NCBI RefSeq assembly: GCF_001411555.2
Contig: NC_049905.1
Coordinates: 17,660,097-17,724,096 of the forward strand
DNA from: Juglans regia
Lineage: Eukaryota > Streptophyta > Magnoliopsida > Fagales > Juglandaceae
Direction: 5' to 3'
Length of the DNA stretch: 64,000 nucleotides
Positions within the stretch are counted from its first letter, which is position 1; each line of letters begins with the position of its first letter. Under the pieces are notes generated by a model that was not told the DNA's origin, searched no databases, and saw nothing but the letters and a program-made list of their open reading frames with translations. Positions 44,701 through 58,032 of this stretch are shown one piece after another. The position numbers and the translations under genes are program-made.

Positions 44701-46606
44701 AAATTAGACGTTTTACTTTCCCCCAATTTACTTTCTCCCCAAAACACCACTCGTTCTGCAATCCCCCCGAGACGAAACCCAGACCAAGTCGCTACACCCA
44801 TTGCTGACGGTCACGGCTGTTTGCGACGGACGGAAGGCCACTCGAAGGTCCCCCTTGCCGTAGCTACGTCGTTTACATTCGGCATCCCATTTTCCCACAC
44901 CCTTCCCCCCTAGTTCCTCTTTCTCCATGGACAACCCAGCTGCAAAATTAGTTTCCTCATAACCCAGCTTGCACCGAGACTTTTATTGTGTGTTTTTTGC
45001 TTCATTTTCGAGTCGTTCCTTGCCCCTAGAAAGTGACTTTGTGTGCCTCCATATTCGGCTTGGAGATAATGTTTTTGGGGCTTCAATTCCCTTTCGATCG
45101 AGTGTAATTTTCAGATAACGAGATTCCCATTCAGGTATATTTTCTTGTCTACTCTTTTTATGATAGAAACCTTCATGCATAATACTTCTTTTCCGGCTTC
45201 ATTCCCATGTTCTTCCGTTTTTGGTATTCTGCTATGTTTGTACAATAATTTACAATTACACTGTCAATGTTGGTCCCATGTTCTTCCTTTAGGTTCAATA
45301 TTTGTATACCTCCATTTTCTGTATGTAATTGCTGGTGATGTTGAACCCTGCGGATAATGCCTTTTCTCTCTGCATTTATGGCCCCTTTTGGTTTCCGTTA
45401 AGTGGGATCTATATGAACAGTTATGTCCTCAATTGAAACGTTATACTTAAGATCATAACTTCAATTGAAAACCCCTTTAGTTTAAAGTTAGTTATAGGGT
45501 ATTTCGAATATGATCAATTTTTGTAGTTAATATTCATATATCTATGTTCTTGCTAGTTGGGGGAACTCAAGTTCTTTCTAGTACTGGTCAATTAAACAGC
45601 TGAGCAGAGGCAGAAATTTCCCTTAGGGTTTCAAGATCTATGATACTTGTCAATACCTTAAGCCATTGACAAGTTTTCTGTACTAAATATTATGGCAAAC
45701 ATTAGTCTATACATTGGGGAACTCAAGTTCTTTCTGCATATAGAGATTAATTTTGGCCTTGCAATATAATATATATATATATATCAATTAATTAATTTAT
45801 CACAGCAAACTATATACAAATGCGAGTAGGGGTGTATATATAAGTCGGTATGTATTTCAGTTTGTATGACAACTAGGTCTAATTTCTGTTTGTGATCAAC
45901 CAAACATTTATCTTTGTATATGATCTATAAACATATACTGTTAAAAATAACATAGTACTAGGCTTTTTGTGTTATTACTTTTAAGAATGAAGCTAAAGTA
46001 TATGATTCAGCTATGCCAACATATTTGTGCTATTACTTCTAATATTTAGTCTATAAAGCCACCACCCGGCCAATTTTGTAATTACTAATTAAATGAAAAC
46101 TATCACGATATTTCGCACAAAGAGTTAATTTTCTCAACTAAATTATAATACATCAATCCAGAAATAAAATCCTTGTTTAAAGTCTGAATTTACTAAAATA
46201 TAATTAGTGGTTTACTGGCAATATCAGTGTTTATAGCATTCTTTTTGGTTTGTGGGTATATGGAGTCCAGTGAATTGTATTTTGTCTGTGGGACGACATT
46301 AATGCCTAATGGTTTGAATGGCAATTGCCAATTTGCTGTCAAGCCGCCTAACCAAGAGTACCTTGGCTACTTTTAATCTGGATCATGTATTAATATTGCG
46401 AAAAACGTTCACAACGTCGAGGATGCTCAGAATTGGAAAATAGCCAAGTCCTGCGTTTGGCCTTAGAAATATATAATTAGCTGATCATCTAGAGTTGTTT
46501 CTCAATTCTCCATGCCTGCATGCATGCAGTATCCCTCTCCTCTGGTTATATATGTCAACATGTATATATCGATGATTTCAACTTGAATGAATGTGGTTTA
46601 GACACA

Positions 46607-46645
<39 letters not shown>

Positions 46646-46778
46646 CCATACCTATTATATATTTCTGTATAAGGCCGGAAAGTTGTATAGTACTGGTACA
46701 TTAATAACCTGTTAATTGTTCATTGTTTGATTATTACCGAGTTTACAATACCTCGCGTTTCTTTTATATATCATGTGT

Positions 46779-46815
<37 letters not shown>

Positions 46816-47027
46816 GGAATTAGCATGATAGTGGTATTGTTGTTAGAATTAAAGCTTCGGTTAAGAATTCATGAAGTGATGCCAATTAATACTCCGGTAT
46901 TCATGATTCCACTATCGATCGACAATACCACATTATACTACTGCCTCCATTTTCAAGGGTGTACACATTTTTTGGGGTCAGGCCAGCAGGGTGCACACAT
47001 ACTGCTGCCTCCACAAAGTGCACTAGC

Positions 47028-47075
<48 letters not shown>

Positions 47076-47326
47076 TCAGGAATAATTGTGGGCTCCTGTC
47101 GATCCATCATAATTCTGAAAATCCCTGCAATTGAAGACATTTAACTTGTACGTTATAGCTTACATATATATATTATATATAATTTTAGTTTTTTTTAATT
47201 GCAGTACTTCAATATTACTAAATAAATGACAATGAATATTAATATAAAATGTGCAGTTGAAGCTGCTAGGAAGCAATATTTTATTTTATAAGGATGGTTG
47301 GAAAAAAAGAAAATTTTAATAATTAC
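44701..47326. other. CACTA-2 left interior without recognisable genes
   Basis: 44701-45140 is GC-richer than its surroundings and could be the element's promoter or leader. The rest is AT-rich, with (AC)n at about 46603-46640, (GT)n at about 46780-46812 and (AT)n at 47030-47073. No protein domain was recognised. Confidence 0.45.
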
Positions 47327-47844
47327 CTAAAGAGGTTTTATGAGCCAAGTATTGCCTTCAACATAGTGAGTCCCAATAAAAGGCTCAGCCTCTTCATCGG
47401 TGAGCATTCTAGCCCAAGGCACTCTTCCTGTCGAGTTGGCTCCTGGTCCACTACATTTGTATTCTCCATAATACACTCCTCTGCAACAACCCCAAAGAAT
47501 ATATAGATTATGCGCAAGAACTGATCACCTGGTTTTAATTAATCATTTCATCATATTTGATTTTCCAAGAGTAGTAGTGCTATATATATATTTATATATA
47601 TACTTACTGCATGTAGCTTTTGATCGCCCCAATCACTCCACCCTTGGGGAAGAACAACCTTGTCCAGGAATGTGTATGAGAAAACCACCCTGGAATACTC
47701 ACCCCATGCTCTGCCAAGGTAAACCTGGCCACTCCCTGTTACTACACTGTCTTTGAACAAAAACCCACTTCCCAATGAGGCATTGCTTTGCTTTTGGGCT
47801 GTGAGGGAGGCCACCTTCTTTGCAATGGAGTTTAAATAGCAGTT
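47327..47844 (-). pseudogene. Pectinesterase, two C-terminal exons captured in CACTA-2
   Basis: Exon 47844-47608 encodes NCYLNSIAKKVASLTAQKQS, then GFLFKDSVVTGSGQVYLGRAW, SRVVFSYTFLD and GWSDWGDQK. The GRAW box holds the conserved Arg and Trp of family 8 pectinesterases. Exon 47480-47327 reads VYYGEYKCSGPGANSTGRVPW, then ARMLTDEEAEPF and NTWLIKPL before TAG. The donor GCA|GTAAGT and acceptor TTGCAG are present, but in my reading the exons do not join in phase. Pectinesterases demethylate wall pectin. The upstream exons with the catalytic aspartates and QDT motif are absent within CACTA-2, so this is an orphan fragment on the strand opposite to the transposase. Confidence 0.85.
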
Positions 47845-48910
47845 CTGCATGAGTGAAAAACCTTCAAAACATTTTAAACTACTCTTTATGTATCAGTATA
47901 ATGCATGCATTCATCATATTTAGTCAACAACGTTGTTTTAGTACATGTATTGAATTTTTATCTGAACATAGTTAATATTCTAATTTAAACATGTTATCAA
48001 CCTAGTTATATATTCAAGTCAATATTGCTGCGTGCCCATTGTGCAGAGAGTATTCAACAGAATTCTTGGATCAATACTCGATCTCCCTTACGTACATAAA
48101 TGCATGGTTAGCCCCACCATAAGTTTTATCTGAAGCACTTTCTTATGTGAGAGAAGGAACATTGTAGCACCCATAGTTGCTCTTAGGAATGCTCAAATAA
48201 CTCTGCCCAGATAAGGGATAAAAAATTGTTAAATTTTTTAGAGTGTCTAATTAGAATAAGAAATCAGTAGAGAGAATTAGAATGTTTGTAATTTGTTGTG
48301 TCTAATTGGAATAAGAAATCAGTAGTGATACTATCAATGTTTCATTTCTGGTTATTTGAATTTTGATTCTTTGAGAGTTCTGAAGTGAATTTTACCCATT
48401 TGCTGAACATACTTCAAGATCCACTTTTGTTTACGCAATACAGAAAATATTTCAACCCTTCTGCTTGATGATTTACTTCTTGCTAGTACATGTTATTTTT
48501 ATCGGGTTAATCAATTCCTCTCCAACATAACTATTTTTCCATACTTCTCAGACTTGAAGCTGATTCGTAGTAGCAGGTACATCTATCTCATATAGTGACA
48601 GGATCTTCAGATCAATAGACACAATAGACACTATAGACACTAATATACATCTATATTTGTTTCTATGAGAAAGATGTATAATAGAAAATAATATAGACAC
48701 TATACATCTTCCACCATATCATCAAATTACACTACATGTTCTTATCATAATAATATGCTTAGAAAGAAAGTGAAGAACATGCCCACAAAAAAACAAACAA
48801 AATATCAACCCAAATTCTAGTTCTTGGTTGGAAACTATATATTTCATTTAATCATTTATAGCATCGTTTCAAAAAGCTTCATCCTATAATGACATAGCTT
48901 CTTCGTAAAA
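47845..48910. other. CACTA-2 interior, nothing recognised
   Basis: AT-rich sequence without a domain I recognise. 48240-48330 contains a local duplication (TTGTGTCTAATTGGAATAAGAAATCAGTAG-like, about 63 bp apart). 48600-48720 repeats AGACACTATAGACAC-like words. Confidence 0.4.
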
Positions 48911-49830
48911 TTAAGGGTCACTTTCAATGTTAAGAATGAACTTAACTTCCTTGTTAAAAGCATTTATATCTCCTTCTACAAGATAGATTAGAAAATCAAG
49001 ACCAAATATTGTTTCTTCTCGAGACCTTTTTCTCCTCCTCAGTTCAAGTTCACTAGGATGCTCAATTTCATTTTCAAAAGTACTAGAGACAGTCATGAGT
49101 TGTGTTCTTTTGAAAATCAGACTTGGTCAATTTTTCATAAAACCCAACATCTCCATATTCATAACCTCAATTAAGCCTAGCTCTAGAAATCTGTAAGTCA
49201 TGCAGTTTTGAGAATATCCAATAAAAACACACCTATAGGTTTTAGAGCCAAATTCTAGTCTTTTGAGATCAGGTTTTTAACGTAAGCTAAGCACACTTTT
49301 AATGGTTTCAAGGATGGAGGATGTTTATGCCATAATTCAACAAAATTATGTTCACTTTCTTACAAGGCACTCTGTTTAAAATATAACAAGCAAATAAAAT
49401 TGCTTCACCTGGCCCATAAGTTAAATATGAATATTTGAACTTAAAAATTTTAAGTAAAATATAGCATTCACCATCTCAACAGAATTGCTTCACTCTGTTT
49501 AATATTGTTCTGTTGAGGTGTGTAAGAGGCCATTTTATGGTGATTTATCCCATAAGTTGGCACACATTTTGTAAAGTCATTTGATAAATATTCCCAACCA
49601 CGATCAGACTATAAGGCCTTAAACTTCGTAACCAATTAACTTTTTGTTAAACTTATGTAATAAAAAAATTTAGAGAACACTTCATCTTTACTCTTGCATC
49701 AAGTGAACATGTGACCAATATCTAGCACAATCATCAATGACAATAAGAAAAGACATATTACCTAAAACACTTATCGATGAAACTAAACTGCTATATATCA
49801 CATTATTCATTAATCAGTAACCTTTTAGTC
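48911..49830 (-). pseudogene. copia pol fragment (integrase C-terminal part)
   Basis: Reading the minus strand from about 49620, the frame gives SDRGWEYLSNDFTKC, THYG-like INHHKMASYTPQQN, and later LEFGSKTYRCVFIGYSQN and FLELGLIEV. These are landmarks of the copia integrase core and its conserved downstream box. Stops and shifts are frequent, and no LTR, gag or RT accompanies it. It lies inside CACTA-2 and is probably an old insertion remnant. Confidence 0.75.
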
Positions 49831-50800
49831 TTCATCATCCTGCCCCTCCAATGATGTCAGTATCTTAGTTTGCATAAGCATGGGAAACTAAATCATATGG
49901 TTAGGGGTGCCCAATGTTCTCAAATATTTCCAAGAAGCCAATACATCCTGCCCCTCCAATACCAAAATGCTTGACAGTTACGCTGCCTCCTGGAACCAGC
50001 AGTGGCAGTTTTACAGCTGGGGATTAAATATTTTCCTTCCTAACCAGGAGGAAGGCTGCAGGGAGAACTCCGAACTTGTGATGAGGCTAACAAAAACTGT
50101 GAATGGGGAAATGCATTTGTCATATGTCTATAATTAATTTAAAATTCTCAAATGCTTAAAAGAAATATATTAATTTAAATAGGACAGCCTAAACTGAAAT
50201 TTGTGCAAGGCGATCCCTCGACTTTTTGTTTCCTTCATCATTGAAAATTGTTTGTGCTATTACTGCTTGAAAGGGATAAGACATGGACTTTGTCGAACCG
50301 TTTGAGTTTCACTTTGTAAGTGAAAACGTTAGGGAATAAAAGTTTTCTTTTCTTTTATTCCTGGTTGCAGTAAAATTAAGGACTTAAATGGGCATTCTCT
50401 CTTAGTATCCTTTTGTCTAAACTTATCCAACATCTTGAAAATACACCCTTTCCCTTAATAAAGTCCACGTATGTATAAGTTAACCCAACTGTCAATTCCA
50501 TCCATATATATTTCATCTAGATAACTCAATGGCCTTTATTGGACAGCAAACATGCAATTTTGATCAATTGCATGTTTTTTTATCTTAGAATGCTTGAAAT
50601 GAGGAGTTTTCAAGTGATGTCACATGCGCTAACTATGGATAGAAGTTACATAGGACAAGATGTTGTGTTTTGTAGTTGATTTTCCCTAAGTTAAGAGGAT
50701 GTAAGGGAAGTGCTTTGTACTTGAAATTATTTAGTTGGTAAATGAAGTTAATATTGTGATTAAAAGTTCTAGCTCCTACATTTTTTGGCTTTTATTAGTA

Positions 50801-50831
<31 letters not shown>

Positions 50832-51304
50832 GCTTCTTGATTTTGTTTGTGTTATATTTTGGTATTGAGATTGGTTCTGAAAATTACTTGGATTGTTGGG
50901 TGCAGATTGTAAGACGAACGTGTTGTGCTTTTGATTTAAAAACACTTGACTCAGACAACAAGCTTGTAGAGGAGCCATTTCACTCTTGTGTGAGCTGAAA
51001 TTCCTTTTGTAGGGGATTGAAGGTAAGAAATACCCATACACAGCTACAAGATGATATTTTATCTATTTTGCTCATTCTCAAAACATAGATGGATGTTTTT
51101 TGTGAGTATTATTATATATGCTAGACCTTCTGAGTTTGCATATTTTTTAAGATTATGTTTAGATAATCACTCTAAGTCAAGTGTATTCTACTTACCAAAC
51201 TCTCTTCGAATTGCTTTTTTGTTTTGGGTGATGTTGTTCATTTTCAACAATATATATCATTTGTATATCCCATGATATACCCACACACACACACACACAC
51301 ACAT

Positions 51305-51340
<36 letters not shown>

Positions 51341-51824
51341 GAGAGTGAAGGGGCTTAGACATGTAGTTGGCTATCGACGGTTATTACTATCACAATCAAA
51401 CATTATTAGTCCAATATTGAAAAATACATATATATAAAATATATATATATATATATATCAATCCTCCTTACAACCTTAAGAGGGGAAAACTAGGGACTAC
51501 GTAGCTAGCGTCCTGCCGATACTTGGCTCACGTTAATTCATTTGACGAATCCCCCCGGTTTAAAATTTTTTTGGGACATATGGCATCATATGATGTGGGA
51601 AACATTGTAGCTCCCAATAAAGTTTTGTTAGCCAAAGTGGGGAAGAAAATTTGTTGGAGTTTAAACCTCCTGAGATGCCTACGTAGCCACACGTAATGAC
51701 ACATCTTCAATTTAAACATTTATTTTCCTATCCCAACATTTGGCCTATGGTGAGTTTTTCATCGAACTTATATATTTAAAGTCTCTGCTGACCTAACTTT
51801 CTTCCCTACCATGTCTTTGTTTAG
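49831..51824. other. CACTA-2 interior up to the transposase start
   Basis: 49907-50137 has an open frame (76 codons) without a domain I recognise. Microsatellites occur at about 50801-50822 (AT), 51281-51302 (AC), 51307-51338 (AT) and 51435-51458 (AT). 51470-51820 is moderately GC-richer and ends in TTGTTTAG just before the transposase ATG, so it may be the 5' UTR or an intron. Confidence 0.45.
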
Positions 51825-54800
51825 ATGGACAAAAGTTGGATGAATGACCCCGATAGGCTTGTATCACCTGCATACGCCGAAGGCGTTAAATATTTCCTCA
51901 CACAAGCACGAAACCTTGCAAGTGGAAGGGCTCGCATTCGGTGTCCATGTCATGCATGCCTTAACAATCTGTGGCTGCCTATACCTGAGGTGGAAACCCA
52001 TTTGTTCATTAAAGGGATCAACCCAAATTACACCCAGTGGATATTTCATGGGGAGGAGGAGACAACATTGTACGTCAGTGATTGATGACGATATCATCCA
52101 AGAAGACGATTACATAGATGACATGCAGCATATGTTGGATGACATCCGGGCAGGCACCTTCGTTGATGTGCCTCAAGATAGCACTCCTTTGCCAAACAGG
52201 CCATCAATACATGTAGATGGACCAGCCCCATGTTTTGACTAGCTACTAGAGGATGCCCGACGTCCTCTTTACGATGGGTGTACAGAATTTTCAAAGTTAT
52301 CATTTGTTGTGAAGTTGTTACACATCAAATCAATCGGTGGATGGTCAATTAAGTCGTTTGACATGCTCCTTGATTTGTTGAGGTCTGCCTTTCCTAATGC
52401 CCTATTGCCACAATCATATGAGGAGTCAAGGTCTTTGGAGCGCGGTTTGGACTTCAAGTATCACAAAATCCATGCGTGCCCCAATGACTGTATCTTATAT
52501 TGGAAGGAAAATGCTGCTCTTAATGAATGCCCTGTATGTAAGGCTTCAAGGTGGATACCAAATACAAACGGACCACGCGCGGTACCTCAAAAAGTGTTGC
52601 GTCACTTTCCTTTGAAACCGAGATTGCAGCGTCTCTTCATGTCTGCCAGGATAGCAGGTGATATGCGATGGCACAAAGAGCAACATACGAAAGAAGATAC
52701 TTGTATGAGACATCCGGCCGACTCTGAGTGCTGGAAGAAATTTGATGAAGATCATGGTTGGTTGGCTTCGGATCCTCGCAATGTTAGGCTCGGTCTGGCA
52801 AGTGATGGCTTCACTCCATTCAACAACTTGGCTAAACCTCATAGCATTTGGCCAGTGATCCTTGTCCCCTATAACTTGCCGCCGTGGTCATGCATGAAAG
52901 ACCAATTCTTCATGACATCTCTGATTATTCCTGGCCCAAGGTCACCAGGGAATGATATTGATGTATACTTGCAGCCGTTGATCGATGAACTGCTTGAATT
53001 TTGGGAAGATGGGATACCTACATATGATGCCTCAACTAAGGAGACGTTTATGTTGCATGCTGCCTTATTGTGGACAATCAATGATTTTCCTGCCTATGGG
53101 AATCTGTCTGGCTGGTCAACAAAGGAAAAATTGGCTTGTCCGTCTTGTAATGCAGACACAGACTCTAATTGGTTGAAATATGGCCGAAAACATTGTTACA
53201 TGGGACATCGACGTTTCTTACCCCCAGATCACGTATGGAGAAGGAGAAAAGGGTTGTTCAACGGTAGAGAAGATCATCGCATGCCACCAAGGGATGTAGG
53301 AGCTGAAGAGATTCAAAATCAATTGCAGATGATTGGGGATGTTCAGTTTGGCAAATCTCATACGAAGAAAAAACGCACTGCTGAAGAGCTGAACTGGACA
53401 AAGTGTAGCATATTCTTCGTGTTACCTTATTGGTCAACAGTTCGACTTCGGCATAATTTAGATGTTATGCATATTCAGAAGAATATTGCAGACAACATCT
53501 TATTTACTTTAATGAACAGTCCAGGGAAAAGTAAGGATAACATCAATTCAAGGCGTGACTTAGAGCTTTTGGGCTATAGAAAAGAATTACACTTGAGGCG
53601 TGATGGTGATCGTGTAACAATGCCACATGCACAGTACACATTAAACGTCGAGCAAATGAATAAATTTTGTGAGTGGTTGTCTGATATCAAATTTCCAGAT
53701 GGGTTCGCTTCCAATATCTCAAACTGTGTCTCTCGACGTGAGTCCAAAATCTCAGGGTTGAAAAGCCATGACTGTCACGTTTTCCTTCAAAGGCTACTCC
53801 CCATTGCTGCTGGGGGGTATTTACGAAGTAACATTGGCTTGGTTTTGACTGAACTTGGTATTTTCTTCAAAGAGTTGTGCACTAGAACACTTCATGTCAA
53901 CCGCCTGGCCCAACTCCAAACTGATGTTGTCACCATTCTATGCAAACTGGAGATGATATTTCCTCCTTCCTTTTTCGATGTTATGGTCCACTTAGCTGTC
54001 CATTTACCCCGTGAGGCCAGACTTGGGGGTCCAGTACAATATAGGTGGATGTACCCATTTGAGAGGTATCTCGGCAAATTCAAGCGGTATGTTAAGAATA
54101 AAACCCGTCCAGAAGGTTCAATAACCGAGGCCTATATTCACACCGAATGCTTGACATTTTACTCCATGTACCTCAAAGATATTGAGACGAGGTTTAGTCG
54201 ACCGGACCGCAACATTGATGTTGACGAAGAGGAAACGTTAGATAGGTTCAAAATTTTCAACCAGAAAGTCCGTCCCTTGGGCATGCCTTCTAACGTGCAA
54301 TTAGAAGATAAACTATTTAAGGCAGCCATCTGGTACGTGCTCAATAATTGTGCGGAGATTGGACCTTATATAGAGTAAGCATTAACGAGTCTACTTAAAA
54401 ATCATCTTTTATTCTATACAAGTTGTTATGAATCCAATACCATCTAACTTCAATATGTTGCTTCGACTCGATGCATGAAATGCAGGGAACACTACGATAA
54501 ATGTAAGGTGCAGCACCCAGATTGCATCGATCGCACGCACCAAACTGAATTTCCAACTTGGTTTAAGCAACGTGTAAGTTCTTATCCATTCCTATCTAAG
54601 ATGCGCTGCTATAGGTTTCATTTTATATGATTTGGATCTAATCGACAATGAACGTTGTGAAATTTGCTTTTTAAATATATAGATCCAGGAACATCGTACC
54701 TCGCATACACTTGATGTGTCCGCTGATCTGTATGCGTTAGCTTGCGGGCCTGACCGTTGGGTTGCAACATATGCTGCTTGCATAATAAATGGAAAAAGGT

Positions 54801-55522
54801 TTCATACGAAACAGCGTGAACTTCGCCGGCGTACACAAAATTTTGGAGTGGTGGTAACTGGTGATGAGGCCACAAATAACTTGGACTTCTATGGAGTTAT
54901 TAATAATATTGTAGAGTTACGCTACATGGAGTGGCGTCGGGTGTACCTATTTGAATGTGATTGGTTTGACGTTGGTGATCGAAAACGAGGGGTGCGGGTG
55001 GATGACCATATGATTAGTGTCAACATGAACAGGACTTGGTACAAGGATGAACCATTCGTGTTGGCGAGTCAGGCTGATCAATGCTTCTACATAAGAGATT
55101 TAAGGGCGAAAGGGAATTAGGGTGTTGTGCAGAACTATGCAAATAGGAATGTATACAACATTCCGCCACTGCCAAGAGTTCTTGAAGATATTGATGGGGA
55201 ATCAAGTATTCCTGATGCTGATCAAGAGGACGAGCCATCATATTATTACGAACCAGTGCAGTGTGATAACACAGATTAAGTGGCAACTCAACTGAATAGG
55301 CCTGATATACTACCTAGCCATGTAGATGCACGAGAAATCATGGATCTGGTTGGTCAATGCATAGATTCAACAGGCTTTATTGTTGATGGCATGATCACTT
55401 CTGATTCTGAAAATGCGGCCAGTGAGGGAGAATATTCAGATGAAGAGGACCTATCAACAAATGAGGGGGAACATTCAGATGAGGATGTCCACTCAACATC
55501 TGATGAGTCTGGCGACCTATAA
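51825..55522 (+). pseudogene. TNP2-like CACTA transposase, nearly complete but with stops
   Basis: ATG 51825 opens a Transpos_assoc domain (MDKSWMNDPDRLVSPAYAEG, CPCHACLNN). A frameshift near 52083 and a TAG at 52240 interrupt it. 52309-54378 is a 689-codon open stretch with Transposase_21 (LPPWSCMK, PGPRSPGNDIDVYLQPL, RHNLDVMHIQKNIADNI) and DUF4218 (PPSFFDVMVHLAVHLPREAR, WMYPFERYLGKFKRYVKNK). Introns 54380-54485 and 54574-54682 have normal GT/AG ends. The last exon holds DUF4216 (LDFYGVINNIVELRY, FECDWFDVGDR, EPFVLASQADQCFY), then in-frame stops at 55118 and 55277 and an acidic tail to 55522. The enzyme should cut both element ends, but as read here it is dead; four lesions in about 3.5 kb suggest moderate age. 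Confidence 0.9.
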
Positions 55523-56022
55523 GTACAACCCAAGAACTTCGTTCATTTAAGGTTGAGATATTAGGTTTCTTGTTTGTAATTCCCATTTGTATATAGACAT
55601 CTCACAATATGAGATTGACTTTGAAATTGGTATGTGTATATAGACAGTTCAATACAAGTTGGGTGAAATATATGTTCTGATTTATTTCTTACCACCATGA
55701 AGAATTTCATTTTACCTGGCTCGTTCTATTTTTTGTGCAAGTAGCAAACAATCTTGAGAGTAGTATTCAAGATTTACAACATCCATACCTAAATTAAATA
55801 GTATCTAACATGTGATGTTTATTGCTTCAGGTTACGTTCAATACCGGGAGGCTGTGTGAGGAGCACTATGCCTTATCAAGGTATATATACGGCCGACTCT
55901 CAGTTAATCGTTTCTCTATTTAACGTCTCATAGTGTAAGGCTGTCTGTGCATATTGAGATTATTTTGTATCAATTATGTTCTGAATTTTATCCCACTATG
56001 TTATTAACTTGTACTCGTGCAG
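55523..56022. other. Spacer between the two CACTA-2 genes
   Basis: 500 bp without a domain. It contains ATGCCTTATCAAG|GTATAT at 55869-55886, which could be a first exon of the next gene. It ends with the acceptor CTCGTGCAG at 56022. Confidence 0.4.
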
Positions 56023-58032
56023 GTACCCAGTTCAAGAGGCGGAGGCAGACTTCGCGGTCTTCGAGGTGGAAGGCGTTATATCCCATACTCAGGTCGTCAC
56101 ATCCGACCCCGTGGTGCGAAATTATCCTCATATCATAGCACGGAGGAGCGTAATCAATCCTCCTCGGATGATTCGACACAGCCCCCAAGTCCCCCACCAT
56201 GCATTGTGCCCAGTCACGCGCCAGAACGTATTCAAGAACCCCCACCAAATACAGTGGAACAATCACCTACACGAGAACAAACAGGTGCATTTTTTTTCCA
56301 ATACTCTAATTTTGAAAGCAAAATCATGTTTGTATGTGGAGTGAAGTGTGAATATTCCACATTACACTTAAAAATACTAATATATTGCACCTTAAAATAC
56401 AGCTGCAGATGCCCCAATGGAGACCGAAGGAATGCAAGAACAGAGGAGACGAACTCGTGGGCCATCTAGATGCATTTTCTTTGACAAGCTAAGGAAGAAC
56501 GGGAAAGTGCAGTTGAAGATAAATGATGGTGAGACAGCCCCATGTTGTGAACACGCCTCTATGTTCACAACACGAGTATCGTGGATTGTGAAACAATACT
56601 GTGACATGAGTTACAAGCGTTGGTCGGATGTGCCACCAGCGATTAAAGAGGAGCTCATCGACCGTGTTCGGGTATATATACAAATTTGTTCTTGTGATTG
56701 TTTGGAAATTGTTTATGTAGTATAATCATCGCCTAGATAACGTAATGAAACATTGATTGTTTGCATGATGCCTTATGTAGAGTGACTTTGTGTTGGACTG
56801 GGATCGCGCAAACCACCGATTGACGGTGACAAAGGCCTTACGTAAGCGCTTCAACTCCTTCCACCACGACTTGCACAAGATTTATGAATCCTATGGAAGC
56901 CACGTAGAAGCGTTGGCTAATGGAACTAGTCTAGTGGACCCCATTGTATGGGTGAAGTTGTGTGAAAGGTGGGGTAGCGATGCCTTCAAGGTACAGATGA
57001 TCTTTCTCACATACAACCCTATAATATGCATCAATTTAATATGTCTAAATATTGTTGTGGCAAATATGTTTGTCTATTACATAGTAATTGTTTCCTAATG
57101 TGTATGACAGAAAATGTCAGCTCAAAATCGGGAGAACCGAAAGAAGCAGGTCATTAACCACACATCAGGACGTAAATCATTCGTCCGTTTACTTGAGCAA
57201 AAGGTATGTCTAAGGAAAAACAATATTTTCATTTCAATAGAATAGTGAAAATGCACTTTACTTGGAGATGTTAGTGACAATATTACATTCCTATCTGTGC
57301 AAGGTGGTTACTCATAGCTTTTGTTGTTCAAATGTCACATGGTTCATCCAGAGAATAACGTTACCTTATATTAAATGAGTGTTCTTATACTCATTTTTCA
57401 CACATGACAGCGCAATGAGAATGGGAATTTGGTCGACTTCTACAAAGAAACGCGTTGGTCGAAGAAAAAGAATGCATTTGTCACAGATGCTACAGAAAGT
57501 ACTTATGTGAGTAGTACAGAAACAGCCGTTGGGGTCTATGTTTCTTTCTATATGTTCTAATTTTATTAACATACCGATAGGCTGATTATCTCTTTCTAAT
57601 CGTTGCTTTGTCAATGTGCAGAAGGAGATGCAAGGTAGGTTGGATGGCCTAGGACAAGAGCAGTGTAGTGATGAGGCAGCAGCGACTGTCTTTAGGGAGG
57701 TTCTTGGCCATCGACCTGGATACGCACGGGGACTTGGGGAAATGGTCATCCCCGAGTCAAGTAGACAACGTGACAAACTTCAAATGCAACAATACATGTC
57801 TGAGGCTGAAAAGCACAAGAAAGATTCTGAACAATATAGGAAGGATGCTGAACAATATAAGAAGGATGCTGAAGCTTACAAGAGTCAGCTGGATGAAATG
57901 AGGACAGAGTTGCGGGAGCTGAGGGAGCATCAGATACAAAATCACAATGTGATGCAGTCTTTCCTTAGGGCTTTCCCATCGTTCACTGAGTCAGTTCGAC
58001 AGACTCAGTGTAACGATTCCCCCGGCCCATAA
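56023..58032 (+). CDS. Ptta/TNPA-like CACTA protein, exons intact
   Basis: Exons 56023-56284, 56403-56671, 56781-56990, 57111-57203, 57411-57506 and 57622-58032 have proper GT/AG borders and join without a stop. The N-terminus is Arg/Gly-rich (SSRGGGRLRGLRGGRR), then proline-rich. The Ptta core includes GPSRCIFFDKLRKNGKVQL, FVLDWDRANHRLTVTKALRK, DPIVWVKLCERWGSDAFK and NRKKQVINHTSGRKSF. The last exon has a coiled coil of KKDxEQYKKDAE heptads and LRELREHQIQNHN. In En/Spm the homologous protein binds subterminal repeats and is needed for excision. The first exon and ATG are not certain (56023 is an acceptor, not a start). About 440 residues are visible. Confidence 0.85.

Noticed and set aside
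46723..47085. ORF with a Cys/Val run and an Ile/Tyr tail
   Set aside because: It is created by (GT)n and (AT)n microsatellites.
49907..50137. Possible captured gene exon
   Set aside because: The frame is open for 76 codons, but no motif, splice context or family could be recognised.
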